64,000 bases of DNA. Origin: Membranipora membranacea. Taxonomy: Eukaryota; Bryozoa; Gymnolaemata; Cheilostomatida; Membraniporidae. The DNA is taken from the NCBI GenBank assembly GCA_914767715.1, contig OU612073.1, forward strand, positions 25,484,001 to 25,548,000, read 5' to 3'. Of this stretch, positions 1 through 13,119 are shown piece by piece; position 1 is the stretch's first letter, and each line of letters opens with the position of its first letter. The position numbers and the translations under genes were made by a program. The notes under the pieces were generated by a model. The model made no database searches. It saw only the letters and a list, made by a program, of their open reading frames with translations, and had not been told where the DNA came from.

Positions 1-1437
1 ATCATTTTTAGCATTGTAATGAGTTTAAATTTTCAGTTGAGAATGTTTTTAAAATGTTAAAATGTTTTAAAGTACAATTTCAAATAGAATTGGGATGAGC
101 ATAATTGCTGAAGTATTAGAATATCAGCTGTTGTTAATCGTACCTGCCGCACAGTTACATCTCTCTTACTCAGCCACGGGCTTCCTAACGTTCAGCTTGA
201 GGGTGAAGGGAGCACCTTGAGGTTAATGCCACCTGCTGGTAATGAAGTTTTTGGGCCTCTGTTTTGAAATTAATTATTTAAAGATGAAATTTGCACAGCG
301 CAGTACATCTAATAATTTGCACTGAGTATCTAGATGGCTACTGAGTGCTAAAGGGGTAAACAAATAAGATTGGAACCAGAATTGGCATGTCGGCAATAGA
401 TACTGGACCTTAACAGTTTAGGCCTTGGGGTTTGGTAGCTTTGGGTCGTGAAGAGATAAAAAAAAAAGGACGGAGTACCAACTAAAGAAGTTATTTATCT
501 TTCATCAGATCTCAGTCTAGACCTAGAGAAGCTCTGATTCATATGCTAAGAGTCTGTTATTATAGATAATGAGTAAATCCACTAACTAATGGCTGGCAGA
601 GAATTAGCACATCTGACATTAGTTACCTGAACCAATCATTAGACTAATCATTTCAATAACCAATCTCTATACAAACAATAAAAATGAATGGAATATCAAA
701 AGGTGTGAAGGCATTTGCACCCAGTTCCTTTTGTAAAAGAATTAGGATAAAAGGCAGAAACTGAGCTACTAAGTACAGCCCTGAGTGAAGAAGGGTTTCA
801 TGTCAGTGGAATTCTCTCCTAGTTCTGTGTTATACAGTGATCGCTTTTGTAAGATTGCAGCTTGTTTGTTTGCTCTATCGCAAAAAGAACAGCTGTCAGT
901 ATCATAAACAAATCCAGTCATGTTATATCAGTTCACTAAGTCAGTAAGTCTTCATGAGGGACTTTGTTAGTATTTTGACACAACCAGTTTCCTTCAAATG
1001 GTTTGGGACAAAGATACGTAAAATAAACTCCATGATAAAAGCGTTTTTTTAATCTGACATTATCACTGAGCCAGGATGTAGTTGTTGACATCTTATGATT
1101 AGATTAATGATTTAGTAACGTAACGATTTAGTAACGTAAATCTGAATGATTTTGTGTCTTTCATATTTCAAGAAATCACAACCTGCTTATGTGGCTCTTA
1201 TGAACAGAGCATTACAAATTGGATGAAGGTTGATAACAATTGTCAAAAGATTTCTCGAAAAATTTAAAGTAAGGTTACAACATATCTGCTGAATGGCTCA
1301 GAGCTTTCAGGCAGGCTAAGGGTCGAAGGTTTAGTAGTTGACAGACCACCGTGAGACACAAACCTAGAACCCGAAAAGGACATTTGTGTGTTGAGAAGGA
1401 GCCACCTCCTTTTAAAAATAGAAGAGGAGAGTAGTAA
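1..1437. other. 3' flank of the GPCR gene, no gene seen
   Basis: No open frame with splice support or recognisable protein similarity is visible on either strand. The stretch lies downstream of the receptor's stop codon at 1438-1440 and may hold its 3' UTR on the minus strand. No clear polyadenylation signal was identified. Confidence 0.4.
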
Positions 1438-4400
1438 TTATCTCACCTTTCCGAGCTGATGTCTGAATCCTCTGTTGAACATGACGATAGTGAATGGTGT
1501 GAGGGCTGCGTTAAGGTAGATACATACCAGACCGATCAGATCCATAAGGTACCAGAGGAGCGTCTCTCTATCATACAGGTAATAATACCACACTGTGTAC
1601 GTCCACCGGGGAGCCCATAATATAGTGAACTGTAGCATCAGCAATATGGATACCTTAGCCATAGTTCTCCGCCTTCTTACGGCTCTTTTTAGGGTGGGCA
1701 CACTAGTCCGACTGTCAATGGTCCTGATTGTATTAGTCTTTAAAATAAAACAGGACTTTTCTAACCCTCATGTTACAATCAAAATGTGCCAGAAATGCTT
1801 TATTTCTATGAGATAAAACAATTATTGGCTCTATATGTGGCTATAATTTCTATATCAACAGGAGAGCTGGAGAGTTCTAATAGCCTGCCAAACATCTCAG
1901 CAGCCAGCTGTTTATTGATTAATTGATGCAGAGACTGCTGAAATAATCTAACAAAAAATCTCTAACAAAATTCTAACAACGTCATTATGAAGAAGAGGAG
2001 ACACCTAAAAGTTTCAAAGTATATTGTTGCGGTATCAAAATTACAACGCCAAGGAAGCTTAATCCATCTAAGAACAAGCAGACAATAAGAAGTATCGTCC
2101 ACACACATGAACCCCTCCCCCCCCCCGTATTGACTGTTACACTTTTTTCCTGATCTAAATGAAATCACAAGAGGCTAAAATCAACTTAGTGCTTTACTCA
2201 GTGCAGGGAGACTTAGTGCCTGCTCAGTGTGGTAGTAAACCTATTTATTTTATAAGGATGTCAAGACTGATAGGTACTGTAGGTCCTGTAGGTCCTGTAG
2301 GTCAGATAGTCAGTAGAAGGTAAATTACAAGGATGGGGACAGGACGGGTTATCAAAAAACATAATTTGTATTATATTATATTCTTCGCAAAATTCAGTTT
2401 GAATTTAATTTGAGGTAAATTTTCTACATTTAGGAAGTGAGTTTCTCTAATTTGGTAATTTCAACACATAATATCTTTTTCGGACTGGCAAAGTTAAAAT
2501 TTGATTTCAAATCAAGATTACTGCTTAATCATTCACTTCCGTTCTGCAGTTATTATCAAACTCATCGGTGCTGATGGCTCCACAAAGTATGTTTGTTATG
2601 TAAATTTTCAGGTCAATGTTAGTAAACCAGTTGCGACCTCCAGTTTTAATGACAGGAGCACACGACTTTGATTCATGTTCACTATGTGACAAACCGAATG
2701 TCTCGCCAATGGTCGCCAATATCCCGAAAGTGTCACTGTAATTATGATAACCTTTCAACAACAGGGTCATCTGAAATATGTATATGTAACTATTTCTGAC
2801 CTATCCAAGATACTCATGAACATTTTAATAATACTTTGTCAAAGTCAAGAACGCGGCTCATAGTTAACTTGAAAGCTTCATCATAACTTTCTCTCCTCCC
2901 TGTTAATTTATTTTTACACATTTTCCGTCTTGGCAATGGACAGTAACTTTAAGGACTCAAGAATGAATAAGAATGAACAAAAAACAAGTATACAACTGCT
3001 GTTGGTTCATATCACAGCCATCTAAAATATACATATATAACATGTATAATGTATATACAAATGTATACAATCTACAACTGTATTATCAAGTATGGGGCGC
3101 TGAGGTGTAAACGTACAAACATCATGCTAGATATCTCCTTAAAATTCTCAGCTATACTTGGAGGAAAATAGTTTTCTGCCTTCAAAGAGCTGTTTTCTTG
3201 AATTAGTTAATTCACACATAACCTAATAGGCACTGCATCCGTCACATCTGAATCTGTAAGCGGCTTTGATGAGATCGGTCCTAAGATTTAGCTAGATTGC
3301 TCTACACTGATTCCTGATTTGTTTATCCTACCAAAAAATTGTTTTTCCACACTTATTTTTAACCTGTCTGAAATAGTAGATTTTGAGATTAAATATCATG
3401 TAACCTGTCGCCTTGTTTTGTTAGTAAAGATGTTCGATGACTGACCTTAGTGTGAGAGCTAGTTTTAGTGAGGGTGCCCGATCTGCTGCTCCTACCTCCA
3501 TTCCTCAGAGGAGAATTGTCTTCTTCACGCTTTCCTAAATAAGATTAACATTCCACTATCATTATATAAGTAAGCAAGGATGTTATCAGAGGTCCCTCAG
3601 AACTCGCTCTCTCTCTCTCTCAGAACTCGCTCTCTCTCTCTCTCTCAGATCTCGCTCTCTCTCCCTCTGAACAGAGGTCGCCCTCAGAGCCCGCTATCTG
3701 TCACTCTCTCTCGCTCTCTCTCCCTCTGAACAGAGGTCACTCTTAGATGACTACTGTTCAAAATGACAATCACACATATATAATGAGACGTCTCTATGTC
3801 TCTATGGACAAGGTCTGGCTCCAGGGTCGTTAAAATAATCTTTGTTGGTTAGAGAGATTATAAATATGAATGTAAAAGCTGGCCTGACTTTCTTACGAAT
3901 CGACATTATCTAATCTTAGTTAAATGTTTTACTTGGCTCATTACCGAGTCTTATTATAACAGCTGTCAACTAATGGTGATCACCAGCTTACAAACAATGG
4001 CCCAACGGTCAGCTAGTGGTGATCACCAGCTTACAAACAATGGCCCAACGGTCAGCTAGTGGTGATCACCAGCTTACAAACAATGGCCCAACGGTCAGCT
4101 AGTGGTGATCACCAGCTTACAAACAATGGCCCAACGGTCAGCTAGTGGTGATCACCAGCTTACAAACAATGGCCCAACGGTCAGCTAGTGGTGATCACCA
4201 GCTTACAAACAATGGCCCAATGGTAAAAAGGACATTAATTAATAGAGGTAGATTTTCTGGTTACGGTGAAGGTGAATATCGTGGTGTACATAAACAATCT
4301 GTGTATTATGAGTTTGGTGCTTCAGACACAAACTAGTATACTATCTGATGGCGGATTTGGCTATGACTGGTACGAAGATACCCATCGTTATCCCATGTGT

Positions 4401-7400
4401 TTGATTTAACAATAAAAGTATTTGACCAGTCTGTGACAAGTAGACAGGTGTCTTTTCGGTTCATCATAATATTGTTATCAGGCTGTATGTTAATCAAAAA
4501 CTACCACTTAATCATCAAAACCTAAACTGATTTTAATAGGATATGGTGAAAAGTATCAAAAAATGTGACTTCTAAACATTGCCGTAAAGGAGAAGTCCAT
4601 CGTAGCAGCTGAATTCATGGGGGTTCTTTTTGCAATCATCTATAACCACTAAAGCAAATAAACAGGTATGACATGGTCAGTACAGGGACAGGGATGGGGG
4701 GGGGAGGATACAATTACTTCACATTACTCTCATTTAAACCCCAAACCCAACACCATCAACCACCACCACCCACCACCGACCACGAACGACCAGAAGTGTC
4801 AGGTCTGTTAGAGGTCTGTTAGAGGTCTGTTAGAGGTCGGTTAGAGTTCTGTTAGAGGTCTGTTAGATTTAGGACTTACCTTCTCTCTGTTTTTTAGCAC
4901 ACACCACACAGCTGAGTGACATGTAGAATATGAGACAGAGAATGAGAGGCAGTACAAACAGGAAACATATAGACACAGTCGTGTGTATCTTAGGATACAG
5001 TGCACTCCATAACTGCTTATCAAATACTCCACATTTCTGTAAATAATAAACATATAATAGATCAATGTTATCGATCATAGAGAGAAGGGGGCAGCTGTCC
5101 TACAATACACTTTTCTGGAATAACCAGGAAAAGAAGGTCAATAATTACCAACAATTAATAGCTTGGACTTTGTCTACTTCGACACTCTAGGAAATCATGG
5201 GAATTACAGTTTTGTGTCCCTTAATCTAGCCGTCCCCTGATCTACCCGTAACTGGCAGACATCTTACTGGCAGCCATCGAGCATTATTGATGTTAGACAG
5301 ACACACAGACAGACACATAGACTGGCGTCAGTGGACTACAGTTTGGGGCTTGTTTATCCAAGCTAGCTAATTGTCCCCATATTTTGACGGCCGATGTCAA
5401 AACAGGTCACAAGTGAACTGCTACTGTAACTTTGGAACACATGGAAAAAACAGCCAAAATCCGAATTTATATAACACAAAAATATCTTATTGCATACTAT
5501 AAACCCCAAAATTATGAAAAAAATGGGTGTGCTGCAAGGGAAATGGCCCCTCCCTTACATTTCAAGAATCTAAGTCTGTTTTTTTTTGTCTGCGAATAAG
5601 GACAGATCTTTAAAATAGCTATTGATTATGGTCAAAAATATCCTTACTTGTGCAGATTTGTGGAAGATGTGGTGGTTAGGTTAAGTGGTCAGGAGGTTAA
5701 CAAGTTAGGATAGGGCTTGAGTTGTGTCTCATACTGCAGTCCACTAAGTTTTGTCATAAGTTCAATAGGCAGATACTCACTATAGTTTTATCAGCCTCTC
5801 CGTCAATAAAGAAACTTTGTTCTTTAGCAAACATTGCCATAGGTAGACCACAAAGACATCCGATGATCCATATAACCAAGTTTCCTACACAGGCTCGGTT
5901 CTTAGCTGAGCCGCGATGTTTTGGAGGAGCAGCAAACGCCCCGTACCTCTCAATACTGAGTGCTACAAGAGATAGTAACCACAATGATAAGCTGATCATA
6001 CCGAATAGATCGAGGAGCCTGACCTTGTCCGATGTATGAATACATCAGGTCGGGTCAGAGGGGGGGGGGGGCTGCGGTTTGGGAGGCAGGTCAAGCCTGA
6101 TGACTGAAACCCCAACACAAGGATATAATCAGGTGGTGAGATGTAACCCTCCAGCTGCTTTGAGCCCAACAGTGACCTTTGACCGATCAGCACAATGCTG
6201 GATTCTTGTTGTCTAGATAAATAATCAACATTGTAGTAATACAAACACTGGAGACCATACAGGATAATTATCTCTGGTCTCTGCTAACATTGTGTCCAGC
6301 TGCCAACAGATACAACTTATCTATATAACACACCTGTGGGGATGACCGCATCAACAAGTCATCAAAAATAATAAATCTCTTCCCAAAGCATTGGCAAGCA
6401 TTCATGCAGAAAAATTCCGTATTTTTGTGTTCACCCTAAACGGAACCAAGGACTTTTAGCAGCGGAATTTTAACTTTGCATCTTTGCACATGTTTCCGTT
6501 GCTGAGTGGGATTATTCACAGAGGTATTGATACCTTTTGATATAAGATATTGTTGTGATAAAAAACTAGGTAAACAACTGAAATGTTTTCTAAGATTTCC
6601 CAGGTTACGATTGGCTTTGATCTTATGCTGAAATTTACGTCAGTCAAAACAATAAAAGAAGATGCCGAGCTCAGGCTGCTAAAGTGAAGCAGCTCATAGC
6701 GATGTTTCTCAACTATATTTTATTATCTTTGTATCTGCACATGAACACTGAGATAGACTGGTTTTTGTAAGCCAATAAAGAGGACTAAAACCGGGTACTC
6801 CTACGACATGGGTAATAAAAGCAGGGTGATTTGATGATACTCGGGTCGGATGGTTTAGATAGAATGGTTCAGGTAGGATGGTTTGGGTAGGATGGTTCAG
6901 GTAGGATGGTTTGGGTAGGATGGTTTGGGTAGGATGGTTTGGGTAGTATAACAGTCACTGTACTCTAAAACAGTCACTGTACTCTATAACAGTCACTGTA
7001 CTCATCTCCTACCTGCGAAAAGGTCAGTAAACTGCTCAGATGTTTTAATTTGATCACAATTATAATATTAACATGCTAATTTTAGCATTCCGTACTATTT
7101 GATGTTAGCACCCAGGCACAGCACACACAGGTATTTTTGGTTTGAATTTTGCCCATCCCAAAAAGAACCCAGATTTGATATGATATGCAGTATTATCAGA
7201 GACTATAGATATAGATAGATATATTATCTATAGTCTCTGGTATTATATTATGCGCTGTGACCTGCGTACTGACATCCTTGGACACCAAATATAAATATTT
7301 AGGGCTGCGACAATTTCAAGACCAACAACGGTGCTCACACACAGTTGTGTATTTAAAATATCTCTGGTAGTAGCTGTTCATATATAGTATACATGTTATA

Positions 7401-10363
7401 TATATATATATAGTATTATATTATATCTGATCTGGTAGTAGCTGATCATATATAGTATTTATGTTATATATATAGTATTATATTATATCTGGTAGTAGCT
7501 GATCATATATAGTATATAATATAGTATATGGTTTTATATTATATCTAGTAGTGATATATAGTATGTAATATATAGTATAGTATGTGATATATAGTATAGT
7601 ATGTATTGTATTATATAGTATGTATTATATAGTATAGTATGTATTGTATAGTATAGTAGGTATGTATGTATGTATGTATGTATGTATTATATAGTATAGT
7701 ATGTATTGTATTATATAGTATGTGTTATATAGTATATTATGTAGTGTATTGTTTTTTTTGTATGTATTATATAGTATAGTATGTTTTGTGTAGTATAGTA
7801 TTTATTGTATAGTATATTATATAGTATAGTATATACTCACCTAGTAAACTAAACATAGAGATAGCGAGAGTAGCCTGAGGTATGGAATGTATGAGCTTAC
7901 ACGCCACCCCGCCAAAGGGCCATCTCATACCGAGTACATACGAGGTGGCTATCATTGGCGGACAGATTATTAACATTATTGTGTTAGTCACAGCTATATT
8001 TAGAAGGAAACTGTTCGGCACGTTCCGGAACTTCTTAGCTTTGCATATTGTGTAAAATAAAGCTCCATTACCGATTATACCTGACAATGAGAAAATAATA
8101 ACAAGTTTATTAGTAGAGGTTGCCTAAGGTGTTCTCTACCTTGGTAACAGCTAATGATTGTTACAAGTAGTCAGCACTGAGGGATTTACGATGAGGTAAC
8201 CTGAAGGGCTGAAGGAAAGCCAATCTCTCCACTTAGTCCCAGTAAATCAATCACTCATATTATATTTTGACAATGCTTGGATGGGTAAAGGTTTGCTTAA
8301 GGATGGGAAAAGGAATTCTTCTGAATTCCAAGTAGATATTGTTGGCTTCATTGATATCTTCTGTAGAAATAGTAATCTGTGTGTCACCATAACAGTAACA
8401 CCCCACACAGCGACGAGGTCTACTGATGTCTGCTGTCCCCTCCCTCCCCTGTTTATCTCATTGTATTACTAATCTAATCACAGGCTAATTTAATTATAAG
8501 TTATCATAACATCCTTACAATAACATAGCCTGCAATCATAAAGACATCAGGCACCGTAACAGATTAAGCATCATAGCTTCACATATGTTAGAGGCTGTTG
8601 ATGAACCTTAGACTATGGATACCTTTTCATTGAAAATAAAGTTTGTCAGCTCTTATCCAGCTAAGTTTGTTTTTGTAAAATTAAAAGCTGGCTTCTTGTG
8701 GATTCAGAGTTGTGCAACAGGTTATCGTGAATACTCATCATTTAATTAAAGTGTTGATATCGCTGTGACATTGTTTCTACACCAGTAAGGGTGGGATATA
8801 CCCCCACCCTCCCTTGTGTTATATAGTCTGTACACTTGATGTACTTTGTAGAGGGATTTCCTCTGTTTGCGCAGACAGCGATGAATCAAGACTGCCTACC
8901 GCTGCTGAGAACTTTTGTTGTCTTTGCCTATCTTAATGAAGACTTCCGCGCTGTTGTGAAAAATATTTAAAACTTGATTGTGTCCCCATTGGAATGTTTC
9001 AGCGAGAGTTACTGTGGATAACTTGTCATCTAGGTATCATTTTGATACTGGTTATTCAAAGATTTTCAATTTGAAGGAAATCAACACATTAAAATTAAAT
9101 GACCAAATTTTCATCGACTGTCCAACTTATTCATCAGTCTTCACAAGTTACCTGTACTCGACTTGACATAGTTAGCACAGCGACACAGAATATATCCGAG
9201 TCAGTTCTATCTCTACGATTTCATAATTCGAAACATAAACAATTTAAATAAAACCATGTTCAATTTTCAGCAGGTTACAAAGGCCACGCCTATTTTCAGC
9301 TGTTATGATCATATTACGAGTAAAAGCCATATTTGTTTACTCAAATATCGATAGAATACATCATGATGAATCTGCCATCATTGTAAAATGTTCAGAGATT
9401 TTTTGCTGTGTGTTAAAATCTCATCATATTTCATAATAAATTCCAAATGATTGACCATGGGAAAAATTTGATGAATGTAAACTAATACATGAGACATGAC
9501 ATGAGGATGTTAAAAGTCTCAGTATACAAGTTAGTGAGAACTAATAAAAACTGTGAGAATTTTGTGCACATTTTGGTAGATTTCTCCGTATCTAAATATA
9601 TATATAACACTTGTCAGGTAGGAAAATCATTTCGTACTGGGTGTTGCCGAGTTCGAATTAAGTCGAAAAGTGAAGATGAAAGACTTTTTTATGACTCAAT
9701 AAAAACTAAATTAAATTTACTCCATATGAAAGAGAATCTCAGCAATTAATTATTATGAAGTATGATCTAGTCTAGGGTTTCACATTCTAACAATCATCTT
9801 TATTGAATTTGTCACCAAAATATTGATGTACCAGTTCATATTTATATCAGCGACCCTGGAAAGAACCACATCGCTAACATCGCTAACACGACACACAAAC
9901 TACAGAAATAGTGATTGCACATCATCAGGTGCTACAGCATTTTCACTTTGTATGTAAACTTGACTGATTGCACTGATTTTATGTAAGCAAAGTGATTGCT
10001 ATGCGATAGCTGTACTAATAGACGATAGCTGTACTAATAGACGGTACTGTTTAGTTATTTCAGTATGAGATAGAGCGGCCAGCTGTTACAGGTCAGCCAG
10101 ACAGCATATCACAACATTTATATGATGGCAGGTAGGCAGGCAGGTATCGCCACTTTATATCATGTATAACAACACAAGGGGGGGGGGGGAATAGAAAACT
10201 TACCAACAAGAAAGCAAACTCCGAGTAGTACGGGTATAGTAGTCATCTCTACGTCGATGATGATCGACTCTCTTGTCTTGTTATCGTATCCGCCGAGAAA
10301 CTGATCACGAAGGTCGGACGCATGATCCTGTCCCTCCAGACGCAGTAAGATATCCTTTGACAT
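1438..10363 (-). CDS. Rhodopsin-family (class A) G-protein-coupled receptor, six coding exons
   Basis: Seven-helix plasma-membrane receptor. Exons (minus): 10363-10204, 8080-7841, 5962-5781, 5036-4880, 3534-3446, 1737-1438. All junctions are GT..AG and keep phase, giving about 375 aa. The start ATG at 10363 opens a short N-terminus with one N-glycosylation site (NKT, residue 27 on). TM1 carries GIIGNG and is split by intron 1. TM2 is NSFLLNIAVTN. ECL1 is WPFGGVACK with the TM3 cysteine. TM3 ends LSIERY (E/DRY). The ECL2 cysteine is in KCGVFD, followed by TM5. ICL3 is basic and Ser/Thr-rich. TM6 has LWAP (CWxP-like). TM7 reads LNAALTPFTI and helix 8 NRGFRHQ. The NPxxY motif is degenerate (TPFTI). 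The last exon could instead splice at GTGAGA (1446), but reading through to TAA at 1438 gives a short plausible tail. The layout resembles peptide receptors; the ligand is unknown. Confidence 0.85.
3601..3740 (+). repeat. CT-rich low-complexity tract
   Basis: Imperfect CTCTCT runs alternate with CAGAACTCGC and CTGAACAGAGGTC segments. It lies in the GPCR intron just upstream (in gene sense) of exon 5, whose acceptor is at 3535. Confidence 0.8.
3961..4222 (+). repeat. 43-bp minisatellite, six copies
   Basis: Six nearly perfect copies of a 43-bp unit containing GGTGATCACCAG and ACAATGGCCC lie inside the GPCR intron between exons 4 and 5. Unlike the SHPRH arrays, it does not touch a splice junction. 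An apparent open frame through it is a by-product of the repeat. Confidence 0.9.
4798..4866 (+). repeat. 11-bp tandem repeat beside the GPCR exon 4 donor
   Basis: About six copies of GAGGTCTGTTA with single-base variants. They start about 14 bp inside the intron, downstream in gene sense of the donor GAAG|GTAAGT at 4880/4879. The repeat does not include the exon edge. Confidence 0.75.
6838..7010 (+). repeat. Short tandem repeats (GGTAGGATGGTTT and CAGTCACTGTACT units)
   Basis: Two adjacent small arrays in GPCR intron 2: a 14-bp G-rich unit from about 6838 to 6945, and three copies of an approximately 19-bp unit with CAGTCACTGTACTC from 6947 to 7010. No coding potential. Confidence 0.75.
7380..7835 (+). 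repeat. AT-rich satellite abutting the GPCR exon 2 donor
   Basis: Degenerate repeats of TATAGTATAG, TATGTAT and GTAGTAGCTGATCATA fill the start of intron 2, immediately after the donor CTAG|GTGAGTATAT at 7841/7840. The repeat motif resembles the intronic side of the donor (GTATATACTATAC) but not the exon. Confidence 0.8.
8081..10203. other. GPCR intron 1, nothing recognisable
   Basis: About 2.1 kb between exons 1 and 2. Several 60-90 codon open frames occur, but none has splice context or protein similarity that I recognise, and I treat them as chance. A poly-G run lies at 10177-10189, next to the exon 1 donor. Confidence 0.5.
10204..10363 (-). CDS. GPCR exon 1: N-terminus and start of TM1
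   Basis: The start is the ATG at 10363-10361; an upstream in-frame TTG is not used. The exon encodes MSKDILLRLEGQ onward, an NKT glycosylation site, and the hydrophobic run IPVLLGVCFLVG. It ends at a clean donor (GTTG|GTAAGT) in phase 1 and joins exon 2 at 8080, completing TM1 as VGIIGNG. A strong acceptor just upstream (ATTAACAG|AATTT) suggests that an additional 5' UTR exon exists further up. Confidence 0.8.
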
Positions 10364-11575
10364 TTTTATTGTCAAATTCTGTTAATAAAAGTCTGACAAT
10401 AAAATGAGAACAAGGTCAGCGAGGTGGATTATTGCGGTTTCTCCAGTTTTATTGCCTCAGTTTAAAACTTAGCAGTCATAAGTCTGATAAGTGAATTACC
10501 TAGATCTGATGTGAGTGACCTGCCAGCACTTTTAACCTGACAGCAGTAATGTTACAGTGTGTATAACCCCAGAGAGAGATGCGACACCTACAGCTGCAGA
10601 CAGAGTGTGATAGATTAGATAGATAGATAGATAGATTTAGATTAATACTGTGTCTATAGAACAGTATCATGTAAGTGAATATCTCATACATACAGTCTGC
10701 TGTGTGATCACCCTCTCATTGTGTATGTATAACATATGTTGACCTCTGAACTCTAGTGTTTATCCCCATAGAGACCGACAGTCAGACAGCATCCTATAAT
10801 AAACATTCCAGTCTGTCAGGGAGGGGACAACTCTATAGGCTGTCGGAGAAGTGACAACTCTACAGGCTGTCGGAGAGGTGACAAATCTACAGGTAGTCAG
10901 GGAGGTGACAAATCTACAGGTAGTCAGGGAGGGGATAACTCTATAGCTCTAAATATAATAATACAATCAACAATATAATTAGACAAATCTTGCCATTGTA
11001 TTTTTTATCCAACAACTGCAAAAAAAAGATAAAAATGGCTTTGAAGTTGTAGCTTAACTTTAAAAGAAAAAATCCATAAGCTGAAAAATATATTTACAAG
11101 AATAAAATTTTTTTTTGACATTTTCATACATAGAAAAAATAATACGGATTGTCAAGATCATATAAATATAATATTTATCTCTAAAGTGTAAAATGGACGG
11201 CACTTTACTCTCTCCGGATAACTCAAGAGAATATCATCAGCAGAGGCTCCCAATCTTAAGTTCATGGTGTGTTCGGTGGAGTTCGTTGATGGGATGGCCT
11301 GATACAATCTCTACTGGGGGTGGGATGGCCTGATACATATCTACTGGGGGTGGGATGGCCTGATACATCCTTACTGGGGGTAGAAAGGAAGATAATTATA
11401 AATATAAGGTCACATGAGATATGAATATGACTTAGTCAGGCTCGTTTACAAAGTTTATAGTCTTTTAGTTGAGTTGTTCCGTTATTCACCATTGTTAATA
11501 TATTTAAACCTCTGCCCGACACAGTCTCCTCTTACAATGCCCGACTTGGTCTCCCGGAGGTGGACTGGTGGTCTG
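10364..11575. other. Spacer between GPCR and SHPRH genes
   Basis: A 1.2-kb interval between the receptor start and the SHPRH stop, both genes on the minus strand. It contains a short GATA microsatellite (about 10612-10637), roughly 28-bp repeats with GGCTGTCGGAGA and GGTAGTCAGGGA (about 10815-10945), and three 29-bp units containing TACTGGGGGTGGGATGG (about 11310-11385). The receptor promoter and 5' UTR and the SHPRH 3' UTR must be here; no specific element could be assigned. Confidence 0.5.
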
Positions 11576-12592
11576 TTATATATCGAATAGCTGCTCGATA
11601 TCAGCGAGTGTTAGCGGTAGATCCTCACATGAAGCCTCAGTAGATACGCTGCCCACCTGTCTCTGTGACATGACGCCATGTATCTTCTCTTCTATAGTAT
11701 GCTTCACTATAAATCTGTGTACATATGTCGGCCTGAAGCAGCAATATCAGTATAATATCATTTACATACATGTGCCTTGACATGAAATTGAGGTGACATA
11801 AATTAAGCAAGATTTGGTTATAGATGACCATCGAACAGTCGGATGAGTGTGTCGCCTCGTATGTAGCGAGTAAAGTGAAGCAGAGTTATGTCCCTTGGAT
11901 ATAGGCAGGATTTAGTGAAAACAGAGTCCGATCACGTTAAAATTTCAATATTGCATTATCTAAATTGTGGATGAAAGCTTTTGATCTTTTCCCAAATGTT
12001 TATACTAGTTGTGAGTCGTGTCCCCTCGGTTATATGACAGGGCACATCACATATTTCTATATAACTAAACTTATGCTATCAGAAACTAAAGTAATATATA
12101 AAAGTGAGCTGGAAGCTCTCAGATTTATCATCTATACAAATAAGGTTCTTATGAAGGACTATTGATTATTGAATAAAGAGAAATGGTTATGCTTCTTTTG
12201 GTATTTTTGAACATAATATAAATGAAAACAAAATAAAACTGAGGGTGTAATATTCAATCAAGTCAGCCACCGATACAAATCAACTCACTTATCTTGTCCT
12301 ATTCTGTGTATCCTGCCTATAGCCTGTGCTTCTTTTCCTGGATTGAGTAAAGGTTCGAGGAGTAGCACATGTGTAGCCTCAATCAAGTTAAGTCCGTTAG
12401 CTCCATGGGCTATGGGCATAAGCAGAGCTTCGATACCTTCATTACGCCGGAAGCTGATATGGAATAAAACAAAGCCGTCAATTCCTTTTGTATCATCAGC
12501 CTTGTTTCAGGATGAACTGATACACTTAGGAATGGCTATACCATAATAAACATTAAGGAAATACTTTAGTGTTTCTCTATCAATGTGAACAC

Positions 12593-12689
<97 letters not shown>

Positions 12690-13119
12690 GTTAGGCTGCT
12701 GGTTATGATACCAGTTAGGCTGCTGGTTATGATACCAGTTAGGCTGCTGGTTCACAAAAAAAAGTCACTTGACTCCAATCTGATAAAAAGAGAAGAAGAA
12801 TATGAGGTATAACTAAGCTCGTGTTCCTAATATTAATTACAGTGACACAGTTCTCTCTCGGTCGGTGGGCTGTCAGGCTGGGGGTAAGAGTACAGGAGCT
12901 AAGACTAAGTTCTTACCTGTTAAGGCTCTGCTCATACTTTATATTGTTCTTGTGTGAGTTGAGATGACGATATGTGATACCATTATCAGAGAGAGCCTGG
13001 GCGACCACGTCCAGCAGGGATTGCCATGTAGAGAATACAAGAGCCTTACACCCCGGCTCCTCTCTCTCAATTACCTTCAGACACCGCACCACTTCACGAA
13101 CCTTAGATGAGTAATTACC
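11576..13119 (-). CDS. SHPRH: SHPRH exons 27-29: helicase C-terminal lobe and C-terminus
   Basis: Exon 13119-12917 encodes [15 protein letters not shown] and [18 protein letters not shown] (motif IV). Exon 12453-12289 has [30 protein letters not shown] and [11 protein letters not shown] (motifs V and VI, with the arginine finger region). Exon 11732-11576 has [17 protein letters not shown], a polar segment, and [12 protein letters not shown] followed by TAA at 11578-11576. Phases 0, 2 and 2 match. The exon 27 acceptor (TTTACAG|GGTAAT) is the site duplicated in the 22-bp array. Confidence 0.93.

Noticed and set aside
1724-1730. Acceptor AATCAG|GACC for the last GPCR exon
   Set aside because: It leaves a one-base phase error; the acceptor TTTTAAAG|ACT at 1738/1737 keeps phase 0.
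2525-2770. Minus-strand frame MTLLLKGYHNYSDT with a good acceptor, considered as a receptor ICL3 exon
   Set aside because: The receptor exons 3534-3446 and 1737-1438 join in phase 0 without it, and no donor in the frame fits.
9640-9700. tRNA-like motif GAGTTCGAATTAA
   Set aside because: No matching A box or cloverleaf arms were found around it.
12585-12812. Frame of SINQ repeats
   Set aside because: ATCA microsatellite in a SHPRH intron.
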